DNA from: Lytechinus variegatus
Lineage: Eukaryota > Echinodermata > Echinoidea > Temnopleuroida > Toxopneustidae
NCBI RefSeq assembly: GCF_018143015.1
Contig: NC_054744.1
Coordinates: forward strand, 2,749,059 to 2,813,058
DNA: 64,000 nucleotides
Direction of reading: 5' to 3'
Below, in pieces: positions 24,590 to 37,146 of the stretch. The notes under the pieces were generated by a model. It saw nothing but the letters and a program-made list of their open reading frames with translations. It had not been told where the DNA came from and ran no database searches. The position numbers were made by a program, and so were the translations under genes. Position 1 is the first letter of the stretch. Every line of letters begins with the position of its first letter.

Positions 24590-25848
24590 TGTGATATATA
24601 GATATTTTTATGAACATTCTTTATCTCTGAAGCTGACCGGGAGTTCTGAACATACTCTGTCACATGCTGGAATGAAACCGGTTGTTGAATTCAAGAAAAA
24701 AAAATCACTTTCACTTTTGATATATATTTATTTAAAAAATGTAAATCGAAGTTCAAATACAAATTGGGATATTACAGGTACAATTAAAAAGAGAAAATGG
24801 TAGGATTTAAAACGATCGGGGGCCGGGAGAAAACTAAGAAAGACACGACAAAAAGAAAGAGGAATCTGGAGACAAAAGAAAGTACGAAGTTCGGAATATT
24901 TCTCCTCTTCTGGCATTTCTCTTTCTCCTTTTCCTTTACGTATTCTTTTTTTTTCATATTTCATTTTGGGTCCCTTTTCCTGGCAATCGGCTCCCAATCT
25001 TTCTGAGAAAATTATTGGGCATATAACATGACGAAATCTTTAGGCATGTGTCCCGCCCCACTCCAGTATATAGGCTAGGAGTCACTTACCTTTCCCCAAA
25101 AAATATATATATATATTTGAAATAATAAATAAATAAATACAGGACTACTTAGAGAACGACAGGGGAAATGAAAAGGTTATAAAAAAGTGTGAAATAATAT
25201 GATTTTTTATATCATACGTCACAATTTAATGAAAAAGATTTCCATTTTTTTTCAAGTCAATGTTTTTTAACCACTGAATAGGGCCTATCCCATGTCCTGC
25301 CCCCCCCCTCATTTTTTGGGGGGGTGCTAATTACTCATAATTTGCAGATCAGTGTTCGATTGCGATTATAATGTAAAATGAAGACCTCGATTAAATCATG
25401 CTCTCTGGAGTAGAGATCGGAGCTTTGGGGCCATGGACCCCTCCCCCCCACACACACACACCAAAGCAAAAAGAAAATAGAACGATAAAAAGTTTAACAA
25501 TAAAAAAAAAAGAGAGAAAGGTCAAAAAGGATAAAATTCCGTCGTATTCTCTTATCAATAGCTTTTTAGAAATGTTGCTCCATAGGATTACACATTGTCG
25601 GCCCCCTCAATAAAAAATAAATTAATAAAACTCAGTACGGCACTCGAGTTTTCTTTTCTCACTTTTGCCGGAGAAAGAAGAGGGGGAGGGGAGATATAGG
25701 TGACATCATAGGGGTATGAATTACACGGTCGGGCCTTTCTTTCTAATAGCTCTCTGTATCTATCCCCTTTTTTATCCTCCATTTTTCTTTGTATATGCAT
25801 CGTTGTAGCAAGCGTGGGAGCTGGGGTGTTGCATATAATTATTATTAA
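24590..25848. other. Intergenic, no gene recognised
   Basis: Purine-rich and pyrimidine-rich blocks at 24,790-24,960 and 25,490-25,530, a C-run near 25,300 and a short CA repeat near 25,450. No exon supported. Confidence 0.45.
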
Positions 25849-26555
25849 AGGTATGGTCCGGGCTGAAAATATTTATATCTTAATACATAAAGTAGCACTG
25901 AACAAAATGCCGAAAATTTCCCCCAAATCGGATAAAAAATAAAGTTATTGAAGTTTAAAGTTTAGCAATATTTTGTGAAAACAATCGTCATGAATATTGA
26001 TTATTTATATCTTAATACATAAAGTAGAATTCACTGAACAAAATGCCGAAAATTTCGTCAAAATCGGATAAAAAATAAAGTTATTGAAGTTTAAAGTTTA
26101 GCAATATTTTGTGAAAACAGTCGTCATGAATATTCATTAGGTTGGCTAATGATGTCACATCTCCACTTTCCGTTTTCTTATGTTATTACATAAAATCATA
26201 TTTTTTTCATTATTTCATACTTGTGGGAATAATATGTCTCCCTTATAATGAAATAAGTTGCAACAATAAATATCTAATGCACTAAATCAGTTGTTAATCC
26301 AATTTTTTTAGTTCTTGGAGGAAAAAATTATAACCTAATTTTATACAATAAAATAATAAAGAACAAATGGGGATGTGACATCATCAGCCCACCTAATGAA
26401 TATTCATGACGACTGTTTTCACAAAATATTGCTTAACTTTAAAATTCAATAACTTTGTTATTCGTTATCCGATTTTGATGAAATTTTCGGCATTTTGCTC
26501 AGTGAATTCTAGTTTATTTATTAAGCTAAAAATACTTTCAGCCCGGACCACCCCT
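25849..26555. mobile_element. TTAA MITE, family D, with an internal duplication
   Basis: The ends are AGGTATGGTCCGGGCTGAAA and TTTCAGCCCGGACCACCCCT, with TTAA at 25,845-25,848 and 26,556-26,559. A segment of about 130 bp is repeated in tandem in the left arm (about 25,869-25,999 and 26,001-26,132). The interior includes TCAAAATCGGATAAAAAATA and AATGATGTCACATC, as in families B and C. A fragment lies near 38,517. Confidence 0.85.
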
Positions 26556-27009
26556 TTAACCATAGTCAGTTGATACCCCCCCCTCCACTCTCCTTGGGGG
26601 TGCTCCCAAATGAGATTTATAAGCAATTAACTTTTGGGGGCATTTCTATAATTCCCATCATATTGGAGTGATTTTTTTTTTTGTGTAGGGTCATTTTTTC
26701 CTAAACAAATCCCAGCACCTATAATAAAAAATCGGTTCCCGGGGCCCAGACTGTATGAAAAATTCATTCCCTTCATATAGCCCCTGCATGCATCGCAGAT
26801 GTTTGAAAATCATAAGATATGCTATTGTGCGTAATATGTAAATAATTCAAGTTAATTGCAATTCAAGGGATCCATGATTCCAATGTGTATATTTTGCTCA
26901 GTCTTTCTTCTTAACCATGAATTTTAGAGAAAAAAAAACGAGAAACAGAAGAAAAAGAGAAGGGCGATGGAAGCCCCCATCCCTTATAAAAAGGCGATTA
27001 ATTAATTTT

Positions 27010-27082
27010 TTTTTGAATAACGTTTTATTTACCCAGGGTAGCCAATTTAATCATAAGACTGCTCTTCCAGCGGGCCCTGCAT
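27010..27082 (-). mobile_element. Retroposon 3' tail fragment
   Basis: Read on the minus strand: CAGGGCCCGCTGGAAGAGCA, then TTGGCTACCCTGGGTAAATA and AAACG. It matches the insert inside the MITE at 5,976-6,719. It is likely the 3' end of a LINE or a SINE that uses it. Confidence 0.5.
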
Positions 27083-27104
27083 AACATGATATGTTATTAC
27101 ATGT

Positions 27105-27402
27105 GGAGCGTTGTGGCCCAGTGGATAAGTCTTCGGACTTTGAAACAGAGGGTCGTGGGTTCGTATCCCAGCCATGGCGTAATTTCCTTCGGCAAGAAAT
27201 TTATCCACATTGTGCTGCACTCGACCCAGGTGATGTGAATGGGTACCCGGTAGGATTTATTCCTTGAATGCTTTAGCGCCTATATGGCCGCTCAGCTACA
27301 GCCGGGGTAATAATAATGTACCAAGTATATTTCAGCGCCTTGAGCACATAATCAATATGGATTTGGCGCTTTAGAAATATTATTATTATTATTATTATTA
27401 CC
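27105..27402 (+). mobile_element. tRNA-derived SINE (copy 2), complete
   Basis: Box A region TGGCCCAGTGGATAAGTC and box B GGGTTCGTATCCC form the tRNA-like head. The body reads CAGCCATGGCGTAATTTCC, TGCTGCACTCGACCCAGGTG and GGCCGCTCAGCTACAGCCGG. The tail CAGCGCCTTGAGCACAT, GGATTTGGCGCTTTAGAAAT and (ATT)n is LINE-like. Head and body match the copy at 62,565-62,842, but the tail is different. Confidence 0.88.
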
Positions 27403-27545
27403 CTTCTTCCAGTCTAAATGCTGAGCGCCAAGCAAGAGGCAGAAGGTCCCATTTTTGTAAGTCTTTGGTATATGACTCGGGATCGGACCCACGACCTTCC
27501 GTTCATGTGAGGCGGACGCTCTACCTCTGAGCCACCATGGTATTA
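27403..27545 (-). mobile_element. Second tRNA-headed SINE fragment, opposite orientation
   Basis: On the minus strand it reads GGTGGCTCAGAGGTAGAGCG, CGCCTCACATGAACGGAAGG and GTCGTGGGTCCGATCCCGAG. This is a clear A box and B box tRNA-like head. It meets the microsatellite tail of the 27,105 SINE. The unrelated 3' part ends before 27,403. Confidence 0.7.
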
Positions 27546-27805
27546 TGCAAAACCTAAATAGTTTAAAATAAATCGCAATTTAATCGATCCACATTTCCGA
27601 TGAGTAGGCCAATATTTTGCTCGGCCTTTATTTAGAACCATTAATTAAAAAAAAAAGAAACAAAAGAGAAAGAGAAGGGCGATGCAAGCTCCCATCCCTA
27701 AAAAAAAAGATTGTGAAAAGGGCCTCTCTAGGCAAAGGACTCATAAGAAAGAGGAAGTGATACAATAAAATAGGAGTCAGCTTATCATCTAAGATGTATA
27801 AGACA

Positions 27806-29062
27806 GGGACGGATCCAGTTTTCGCCAACAGGGGAGGGGTGGATTTTTTTTACTCTTATTTGCCCCGATCGGCCGCTCAAAGTTTATTTTTGTTTGTTTC
27901 TTTGAAGGGTTAGTCCTAGGAGTCACATCTTATCTTATCCCATAAGCCCTATTTAAATAGAACGAGAGCGAAGCCCGAGCTAAAATTTTGGGAAATTTTA
28001 TGTATTTTGTCATGAAAATTTAACGTTCTGGGTTGTGTTGGTGATCTCGAATAATTAAGATGGGTATGTAACTAAATAATTACTGTGAGCGCGAAGCGCG
28101 AGCAAAGTTTTTCAATATACACATTTTCAATATGAAGACGACAGGCCCTACATATTTCAACAATCAAATAATGCAATCGTGAAGCGAGAGCTGATTTTTT
28201 TTAAATAACGACCTTAAAAACTTGATATTCTTAGCACGTTTTGTAATCATGAACAGGATAGGTAATAAATGAACAATATACGAGTGCGAAGCTCGAGCGG
28301 AAAAATAGATTTATAGACCTAAAAACAGGACACTTCATTCATGTTTTGTGAATCACTACCAATGTGAGCGCGAAGCGTGAGGAGAAAATATTTATATTCC
28401 TATTTTAAACTGGATAATTTAAGCACGTTTTAAATAAAGAACAAGCTGCGTATCTCAATAAACATGCGCGTGATTTAGATTTATACCTGGGCTGAGCATT
28501 CTAAGTACATAATATATTTGTCATCATCAAAATCAATAATGTGAGAGTGAAGCACGAGTTGAAAACATTTGATATTCCTATCTTAAAAAGGGTCAATTCA
28601 AGCACTATATGTAGGACAAATAATTGTGAAGTGAATATGGATCGCACCTATTGAATGAGGCGAGCGTGAAACACGAGCTGATATTTTTTGTTATTTTAAC
28701 CAAGGGCCCGGACATTCTAAGGATATTTGTTTTAGCGCGAGCTGAAAATTTTGATATTCCGACTATAAAACAGACATTTTACAAACCACTTTTTTTTTAA
28801 TCAATTCGTAAATCATACAAAATAATGAAAACTTTATGTCTGACCTAAAATAAGTTTTGTATATTGACTGCCAAAAATGTTAGCCTCCATATCAACCTAT
28901 TAAGCAAGATTTATATTTCATTGAACATGCAATGTGAGCACAAAGCGTGAGCGAAAATTTTACATTTTTAATATTACTTTTTTTTCCTTTCCCCTTCTTT
29001 TTTTGGCTCCGCCAAAAAAGGGGGGGGGGGCGGGCGGGCCCCTCGCCCCCCTGGATCCGCTT
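27806..29062. mobile_element. Element with an array of GAGCGCGAAGCGCGAGC-type motifs
   Basis: The short inverted ends are GACGGATCCAGTTTTCGCC and CCCCCTGGATCCGC. Between them at least nine variants of GAGCGCGAAGCGCGAGC are spaced about 80-200 bp apart: near 27,966, 28,086, 28,171, 28,280, 28,362, 28,542, 28,661, 28,735 and 28,932. Each is usually followed by AAAATTTT-like sequence. There is no coding region. The related element at 39,403-40,747 has the same motif array. The target duplication is not visible here. Confidence 0.75.
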
Positions 29063-29157
29063 ATGTGAGAGCATCACCCCTCGCCTCCTCCTCACTTTAA
29101 TCTATGACAACTCTCGAAATTCCGTAGATTGAAATTCAATTTAATAGAGTGTTGTTT

Positions 29158-29313
29158 AAGGACCAATCCAAAGTTGAATTGAAAATCGAATAATTCATTC
29201 TAAATCTTTAATTCAAGGACTATTCCAAAATTGGACTGAAAGTTTCAATCGAATAAAATTGGATTGTAAATCTGTAAGATTAAAAATTTCTATCAACTTT
29301 GGATTGGTCCCTT
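29158..29313. mobile_element. Short foldback MITE
   Basis: AAGGACCAATCCAAAGTTGA at the left is mirrored by TCAACTTTGGATTGGTCC at the right. The body is AT-rich and partly palindromic, about 155 bp in total. Confidence 0.75.
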
Positions 29314-30055
29314 ATCGCAATTTATTTAAATATATGAAATTAAGAGAGAAGATTGAAAATTGGGGGGAGGGGATGATTGTGTATTTGTTGTAGCAAATCT
29401 GTTTCTCGTTGTGTCCACCATTTAAATCACGATCTGCACGTAATAATATAGAAAAACATTTCTAAGAAATCATCAAACGTTCTAAACTCTATCCCCTTTA
29501 GCCACCCCCCAACGCCATTTTCAATTTGATAAAAAAAATATCGCGATCGTTATTGCTCAAAGAACACCCAGGATTATTTCATTTTAATTTTGAATTGAAT
29601 GATTTAGAGTAAAATAGCAAACCTGAATTATCACTCAAGACGGTTAGGATCAGGGTTTTTGTTCTTATTTATTTTATTTTTTATTTAAACGAACATAATA
29701 GAATCATTTATGTTAGGTGTATCTGAGAAATTATTGAAGGTTGCAGATATATATTTTTTATTTGTGTTATTTCTTCTCATTTAGGTCGCTGCGTGAATGA
29801 TGGCGCTCTTTCGCCCATTATAGTAGAGTATCCATACAGGTGCTCTACGTAATACCGGGCAAGTGTTATAGAAAACACTTCCCTGGTAATACCTATTCGG
29901 AAAAATGAGTAAGACAAATGCATGCAACCTGGGATCAATTCTGCATGGTACAGTATGCAATTTGCTACTTAATATTCTGCCGGCTTTTATCCCAAACAAT
30001 AGTTCTTTTTTATGTTTAAAGATTTTGAATTACTATTGTGTGAATCTTTTGTTAA
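29314..30055. other. Intergenic, nothing recognised
   Basis: AT-rich, with no supported exon or repeat boundary. Confidence 0.45.
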
Positions 30056-30658
30056 AGGACAAGTCCACCCCAACAAAAACTTGATTTGAATAAAAAGAGA
30101 AAAATTCAACAAGCATAACACTGAAAATTTCATCAAAATCGGATGTAAAATAAGAAAGTTATGACAGTTCAAGTTTCGCTTCATTTCACCAAAAAAAGTT
30201 ATATGAATGAGCCAGCTACATCCAAATGAGAGAGTGGATGATGTCATTCACTCACTATTTCTTTTGTTTTTTAGTGTTTGAAATATAAAATATTTTGATT
30301 GTCTCGTCATTTTCATGTGAAATGAAGTTTCATCCCCTCCTGAACACGTGGAATTTCATTATTTTAACATTTTGTGCTTCAGGCAAGGAGGTCCTAATCG
30401 TCAAATTCGTAAAAATTGAAATATTGTATAATTCAAACAATACAAAACAAAAGATATAGTGAGTGAGTGACATCATCAACTCTCTCATTTGGATGTAACT
30501 GGCTCGTTCATATAACTATTTTGTTAACAATAAGTGAAACTTTGAAATGTCATAACTTTCTTATTTTACATCCAATTTTGATGAAATCTTCAGCATTGTG
30601 CTTGTCTGATTTTTCTTTATTGATTCAAATCAACATTTTTCTGAGGTGGACTTGACCT
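30056..30658. mobile_element. TTAA MITE, family B copy 3
   Basis: It begins AGGACAAGTCCACCCCAAC and ends GAGGTGGACTTGACCT. TTAA lies at 30,052-30,055 and 30,659-30,662. It is nearly identical in layout to the copy at 8,552-9,144, including the asymmetric right end. Confidence 0.87.
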
Positions 30659-30662
30659 TTAA

Positions 30663-33600
30663 TATTGCGATTTTTAATGTTTTGCAATAAAAAATATATA
30701 TATACATCACGTATTATTGATGTAATAGTGAATCATAAATTTTGAAATTTCAAAATTTCTCTGTGAAAGAATAATAATTAAAAATACATGAAGATATTTA
30801 AAATTAAAAAAAGACAGGGAAAGACAGGAAGAACACTCTAATTTGCAGGGATTTAAAGGAAACCAAAACCCAAGATACGAAGCAATCTTATTGGAAAAAG
30901 TAAGATAAGGGAAACAATTTGAAACAAGCTTCATCATTAAATATTGGTTGTGAAATATGCAAATTATGGACGTTTAAAAAAGTCTTGTACTTTCTATGGG
31001 GGATCCTCGAATTGGCAAACATGCTTCAAAATGGCTGATTTTGTAGACAACTCTCCATTTGTTTTGTACACAATTTTTCAGATTTTCCCTATTATCTTTA
31101 AAATTGCATATTGCCTCATTCTGAGCATAACATATAATTCACACACACACACAAAAAAAATCCGGGTGGACTGTAGTTAGAGAATGATCGAACATGGGAC
31201 TTACTTTCAATCCTATAAAATTTGGATTTTCAAGGGATTTGAATCCTTTGAGATTAAGGATTGAAACTAAAACCAGAAGGAGAAGAAGAAGAGGGAAAAA
31301 GCTGGAAAGGTAAGAAGTAGATCAAGAAGATTGAGAAGACGAAAAAGAAGAACAGATAAAATGACAGTTTGCATCATGACAATAATTTGATTGGTATACA
31401 CTGTCCCAGCTAACATATCTCCTCTTTTAGGCTCACCCCCTCTCTTTTGATACACAATTAATTCAAACAAAAAACAACAACACACAAAAAACTTTGATTT
31501 CACACTTTATTCAAATATAAAGACTTTGCAATAAAAAAACAATTAAATTTATTATTGCATGTTGATTTGATAAACATACTAATTTTATTGGTTTATGTTA
31601 AACTAAAAAAAATTATTGAATTTACTTTAATATCACACACAATATTTTGGAATATTTTTGAACTCTTAAATCAAATTGTCTGGTTTTCAGTTACAAATCA
31701 TTTTATCTCTTCAATTATTAATTGGCAATTACTTTTCAGCTACAAACATGTATAAAAAAAATATAAAAAACGGGATGGCATATAAATAAAAAATACTTTG
31801 TATTGATATTTTCCTTCATTATTAGTTGGCAGTTACTATTTGGCTAAAAATATATAAAAGAAATATTAGATAAAAATATCATGGTATGGCAATTAAACCT
31901 CCAAAATAGATGTATTATAGATATTTTTATCAATAATATCAAATGATACAAAAGACTAAATAATCTAAAATCTCTATAACTTTTAATATCAGAAAACACA
32001 AAGACCAATATTCTAATAAATCTACATTTCTTTAATTTTTATCCTGAATATCCATTATTTTTTCTTGGTGATGGGACTAAATAAATATGTAAAGTGCTGT
32101 ATTTTCTACAACAATATTGTCGTTAGGAAAGTATTCATATCAATATGTTACCTGAACTTCTACCTAGTGACTTTAATCTCTTGACAATAGATTGTATGTA
32201 TCTAGGACTGATGATATAATCAGAGGTAGACTAACACTAATCTTGCTTTTAAAAAAATCGGCAAAAACACTGCATAGAAAAACTTCATTTGGGAAGTTCT
32301 TGTTTAGGATGGAAGAAAAGGAAATTATATCTGCATTGTTTGGTAATTCTAAATGCTCTTAGCAATTTTAATAATACTTTCCATATATTCCTTTTTTTCA
32401 CAAGACAAACTGCAATACATGTATGCTCTTGAATACTGATAAAATACGGAAGAACACAATTGATATCTTAAAGATGATGTTGAGTTAAAACCCCTTGTAC
32501 GAATCCAACATTTAGTGCCTGGTCATTCCTCCTCCCCCCAAAAAAATTAAACCACCAATCTCCGTCATTCTCCTGGACGTAAGCAAATTAAAACACATCA
32601 CTTCCACATATTTTGTAGATCTTCTGAATAAAGTCATGCCAAATCAATGAGCCCATTACTCTTTTGAAAGCAATAGCACAAATACTTGCAATATGAATTC
32701 TTAGACAGGAATTAGGAAAATGACACTTTTATCTGATATCCAATTATTTCTAATATTCTATTAGAATTCACTAGGTGGACTCAGAGAAATGAGTCATTTT
32801 GACAACTAACTTAATAATTTTACTTTGAAAAGAGAAGAAAAAATGATCAAAGGAATGGCAATTGTTAATTTGATAAGACACCACAATCAAATATTCCATA
32901 AACTTCCAAATCATGTCTGATTAGATTACCTTGCAATTTCCATGTTATAAATATAATAATTATCACACACATAGGGAATTAATATACTAATGAACACAAT
33001 ACATGTACATGTATATGAATTTTTACTCAACCTCATAAACAATGTCTTTGTACATTCTTTAAAAATATATATACAAATTTCATAAAAATACACATCTTAA
33101 TATAAATTTGACATTCGTTTCAATACTGCACAGATCCCATTGCATTTTATCATAATTAAAAAATATGATTCATACTTTCATACATTTCAATACTTCTATG
33201 GTAGAGTGCTATAAATTGGACATCTCTCAGATGGAAGAAGCTACCAAGATTTTTTTCTAGGTTAATAGAAAGAGAGCAAAAAATTGCAAAAACAGCAATT
33301 TGGATTGACCAAGAGGTCAAATAAAAAATTTAAAAATAGTTTGGAAATCTGTTAAATATTTAGACTTCCTAACATTTGAAGTTGAGCAACTCTGAAATGC
33401 AAGTTCAGAATTTTGTTCGGTATCCCATCCCCCTCTTTTAAAAGAGGAAAATATATGATTTGCCCACTGACAGTGATTCACCAATAATCCCTTCAAAGTT
33501 GTAAGTTCATTTTGTGATTACCTAAACAAAAAAGGGCTGTTGCGTAGACTACAATTAATGAAATCCTTTAAAGTAAAGAAAACTAAATAAATGAAAATTA

Positions 33601-34200
33601 TCATTACTATTTTATTTTATTTATTTATTTAGTTATTTATTCATTGTTAGTTTTTTTTTTTTTTTTTTTTGGGGGGGGGGTAAAGTCTCATCTCATGTGA
33701 AATGTATCCAAACCAAATGTATGTACTGTACATGAACATCATGTTTTGTAAAACTTTGGCAACATTATAAAGTCAATGGTTTTAATGTAAGAATACTATA
33801 AAAATATTTTTCTCACTTTCAAAATATACATTTACCACATCTCTCTATGTCCATTTCAGGAAGTACATTTATATAAAAAAATACATAATGCAGCATAGAG
33901 CAAGACTGAATATCAGACCTGAATACTTTTCAGATCTTTCAAAGGCAACTCTTACTGTGGGAGTGATGAGAGCAAAACTTGTGAGCATTTCTTAATTTAT
34001 ATTCTTTAAATGTCAAATGGACTGATAAAAATACATGATATATATATATTTTTGTAATCATTTCAATATGAAATATTTTAGTGAATAAGTGTCAATTCAA
34101 TTAAAATTATATAGGGGAATAATATAATGCAAAGTTGACTGGCCAAGTATTCACACACTGATTTTTAATTTTTGTTTATCATTCCACTGTAATATTACTA
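30663..34200. other. Long AT-rich stretch without genes; possible 3' region of the FAM184-like gene
   Basis: Few repeats, many homopolymer A/T tracts, and an adjacent T-run and G-run near 33,650-33,680. No exon is supported. The part nearest 34,200 lies downstream of the minus-strand FAM184-like stop and could hold 3' untranslated sequence; TTTATT (AATAAA on the minus strand) occurs near 34,510 and repeatedly near 33,610. Confidence 0.4.
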
Positions 34201-34573
34201 TTACCCCTTTCATAAACCCAATTATGTGGCTAATAGAAGCATAATTTGGTCGTAAAATTGGAGGAGGACCAGAGTTATCTGCATTGTTTTGATGCTGCTA
34301 TTATCCGCATAATAGCAGCATCGGGACCAGATTTTGACTTTATGAACGCATTTCCAAATAATGCGGATAAGTGTCATGGTGCGGTCACCCTTTTCCAACA
34401 TCACTGCATCGGAGGGGGAGTGTCCAGTTGTCATAACGATTATCCGCCTTTTTCAGGACGGGCGCTTATAAAAATAGTGCGGATTATTTTTGGAGTTAGT
34501 GAACACAATTTTTATTGAATTATCCGCATTAATCTTAGGCGGCTAATTGGAGGATGGGTTTATGAAAAGGGTA
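34201..34573. mobile_element. MITE with repeated ATTATCCGC motif
   Basis: The ends ACCCCTTTCATAAACCCA and TGGGTTTATGAAAAGGGT are inverted repeats. GTGGCTAAT and GGCGGCTAAT continue the pairing. Inside, TTATCCGC or GCGGATAA occurs about five times in both orientations. Non-coding. Confidence 0.8.
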
Positions 34574-34867
34574 AAAGTTGACTGGCCTAAAAGGAGATAC
34601 CTCACAAGGCCCAAGGTCAGACCTAGTTTAATATTGCTACATCAATATCTCCATGCAAAGGGCAAAATGAGTCTTGTGAGAGCAAGATATATTAATTGCA
34701 CCTCTCAAAAGTACAAGACATTCATTTTACTTCACTTGAAAACAAATTTGCTAGAAATCAATATAAGTAAAAAAAAAAAAAGAGAAGTCATTCACAAAAT
34801 GTCGGCCTACCAAAACTTTTCCTGATCAAAGAAAAAATATCAACTTAGTCTTCACTTCAATTTTCAA

Positions 34868-37146
34868 TCAGCTATATCCACTTATACTGCGGACCGAAGC
34901 CTTCTCCCTGACCGATGGTGATGTCCCCATGACTCCTGCCCCTTTTGAGTTGTGTCCTGGCTTGGTACGATCCCTCTGTCTCCCGTCCATGCCCAGGGTT
35001 GGTAATCGGTTCGGCAGTGACCGGGATTTGTGGGAACCATCATCAGAACGAGACGATAGGGATCCCGAGGGTGACTGCAACACAAACACAAAAGAATGAC
35101 TGGTTAAAATACAAGGTCCAGGGTTCTAGTCCCAATGCAGCAATCGAGTCCTATGACAAGGCGGCATATATCTACATTTGCCACTCTCCGCCCAGGTGAG
35201 TGTAGCAAATGGGTAGTACAACTGCACAACCTAGTATAAAGGAATTCCTTGAATGCTCAAGCACAGGATGAGGGCAGCCTTGTTAAAGGCAGAATAACAG
35301 TATGCAAAAAACTATGAATATTTCAGATGAACTTGGTCTTTACCATTCAACTTTACTACTTTGTGAACAGAAATAAAAATAAAATCACATCATAAATAAG
35401 TAAAATTTACATGACTTGAATGAAGTAAATAAAATTCATTAAGCAAAGGGTGATACAATCATAGACAAAATAAAGACAACTTAATGAATGATAAATAAGG
35501 ATGTGATACATTACAATATTGGATTTGATTTGATGGGAGAAAATATTATATATCACATATTCAAGACACATACAAGTATATTCAATATTGTGAAATGCAA
35601 AGGGGGGGAAACGAAAACTCATATTAGACAAATTGTGATACCTACCAGAACCGATTGGTCAGGTCTAGGTCTAGCCATTCCAAGATTTGGTCCTGCTACT
35701 GTCATTCCTCCCAGTCGAATTGGATTTGAGTCTGCAAACATGCGATTGAAATTTCCTTCCCTGTTACTAAGTTCCATACGGTACCATTTGATCTCCTTCC
35801 GCAGCCTTTCAATTTCTTCTTGAGAATCCTGCAATGAAAATTAGAATTTGGATCATGAATAACAAAATTACGAATTTGCACCAATTAAAAACATATGAAA
35901 AAAATAATTCTATTCTTTATTTCTAAAACATGTGTCACCTAAACTGAGTTTGATGTAACAATGATATCTAGATTAAGTTCATGAAAAGTTGGGGCACACA
36001 AATAACGTTGCATAATGGAAATATGAATGTCTCATACTCCTTTGAAAATACATTTCAATTTATTAAAGATTGCTTATAAATAGGGGAAAAGAAAGAACAA
36101 GATATGAAATAACAGAAGTCACTGCCAAGTTTCACAAAATTAGATTGAAGATAATTTTTGTAACCTAGTATAATAAGTGATCTGAACATCTGAGGTGATA
36201 TTTTTTAAGCCTCCCTTCGTTAATTGCTTGAAAGACTCACACTTAAAGAAACTTCAGAGAGGCTTTTAGATGATCTTGAACCAGGTCTAGTTGAGGTCGA
36301 TTCAGTGCTCCGCCTTTGTTTCTGTTCATGATTAGATGACGCTTCCTTCTTTTTCTCCTGTAATCTGGTTTTGAGATGTCTGATGTCCGTTTCCAGCATC
36401 TTACTCTTCTTCTGTGCCATCTCCTTGGCTTTATTTGCTTGAGTTGCATCATCAATAAGTTTTGAAATTCTTAACCTCAACTCTCCTTCAGTCTTTTCTA
36501 AATCCTTTTTAAACTGGGCGATTGCCTTGTCACTTTCTCTCTGTGTTTGAACATTCATTGCCACCATGTGTTTCAAGTTTTCATTTTCTATTTCCTTGAC
36601 CTTCAATTCTTCTTTGAGCCGAACAAGGTCTACAGGATCGGGTGATCCATTCGTTCGGGGAGAAGTTACTTCAAGGTCAACAACATCAACTCCTGATGAA
36701 GGCTCCCTTAATGCCGACGATTGATCATGGCATTTTTTATTAGATTGCTCCATTTTGGTCATTAACTTTGCCTTCACTGCCTCCTCTTTGCTGATCTCCA
36801 ATTCCTTTTGTAACTTGACAATATCTTCTTTGAGACTTGCAATCTCCTTTAAATGTGTCCCATCCTTCCGCCGGATTTCAAGCAACTGCTTCTCGCTCTC
36901 TTGCTTTTGTTCATTTAACTTTTTTTGAAAGTCCTGCTGAATGGCCGCGGCTTGTGTTTGTGTCTTTCTTTTCGCTCCTTCCAAGTCCTGTTCAAGCGCT
37001 TCGATCCGTTTCTTCGCGTCCGCGATAACGTTGGCAATCTCTTGCTCATAGGCTTCTTTTGTCGATTCCAACTCCACTTCTCTCTCGTGATTGCGAGAAA
37101 ACAACATATGTACAACTTGTGTGAGCTCTGCAACCTTCTTGGACAT
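34868..37146 (-). CDS. FAM184-like coiled-coil protein, short form, three exons
   Basis: Exons are 37,146-36,241, 35,828-35,646 and 35,074-34,868, all joined in phase 0 through GTGAGT and GTAGGT donors and TTGCAG-type acceptors, giving 431 residues. The N-terminus MSKKVAELTQVVHMLFSRN matches the conserved start of vertebrate FAM184A (recalled as MSKKIAQLTKVIYALNTKN). A long charged coiled coil follows to about residue 290. Exon 2 contains EIKWYRMELSNREGNFNRMF, matching the FAM184A C-terminal region (KFYQLELVNRETNFNKVF). The tail is Ser/Arg-rich and disordered. Vertebrate FAM184A and B exceed 1,000 residues, so this copy joins the two conserved ends and lacks most of the middle coil. An upstream in-frame ATG at 37,410 would add 88 residues, but homology and the A at -3 favour 37,146. 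The function is uncharacterised in the family. Confidence 0.85.
35098..35285 (+). mobile_element. Degenerate tRNA-derived SINE in a FAM184-like intron
   Basis: CAGGGTTCTAGTCCCAATG resembles a box B. Further on, CGCCCAGGTGAGTGTAGCAA and GGAATTCCTTGAATGC match the body of the SINE family at 27,105. It is strongly diverged and lacks a clear tail. Confidence 0.5.

Noticed and set aside
27403-27545. Functional tRNA gene on the minus strand
   Set aside because: The head is tRNA-like, but the acceptor stem is not closed and it is followed by SINE-type sequence.
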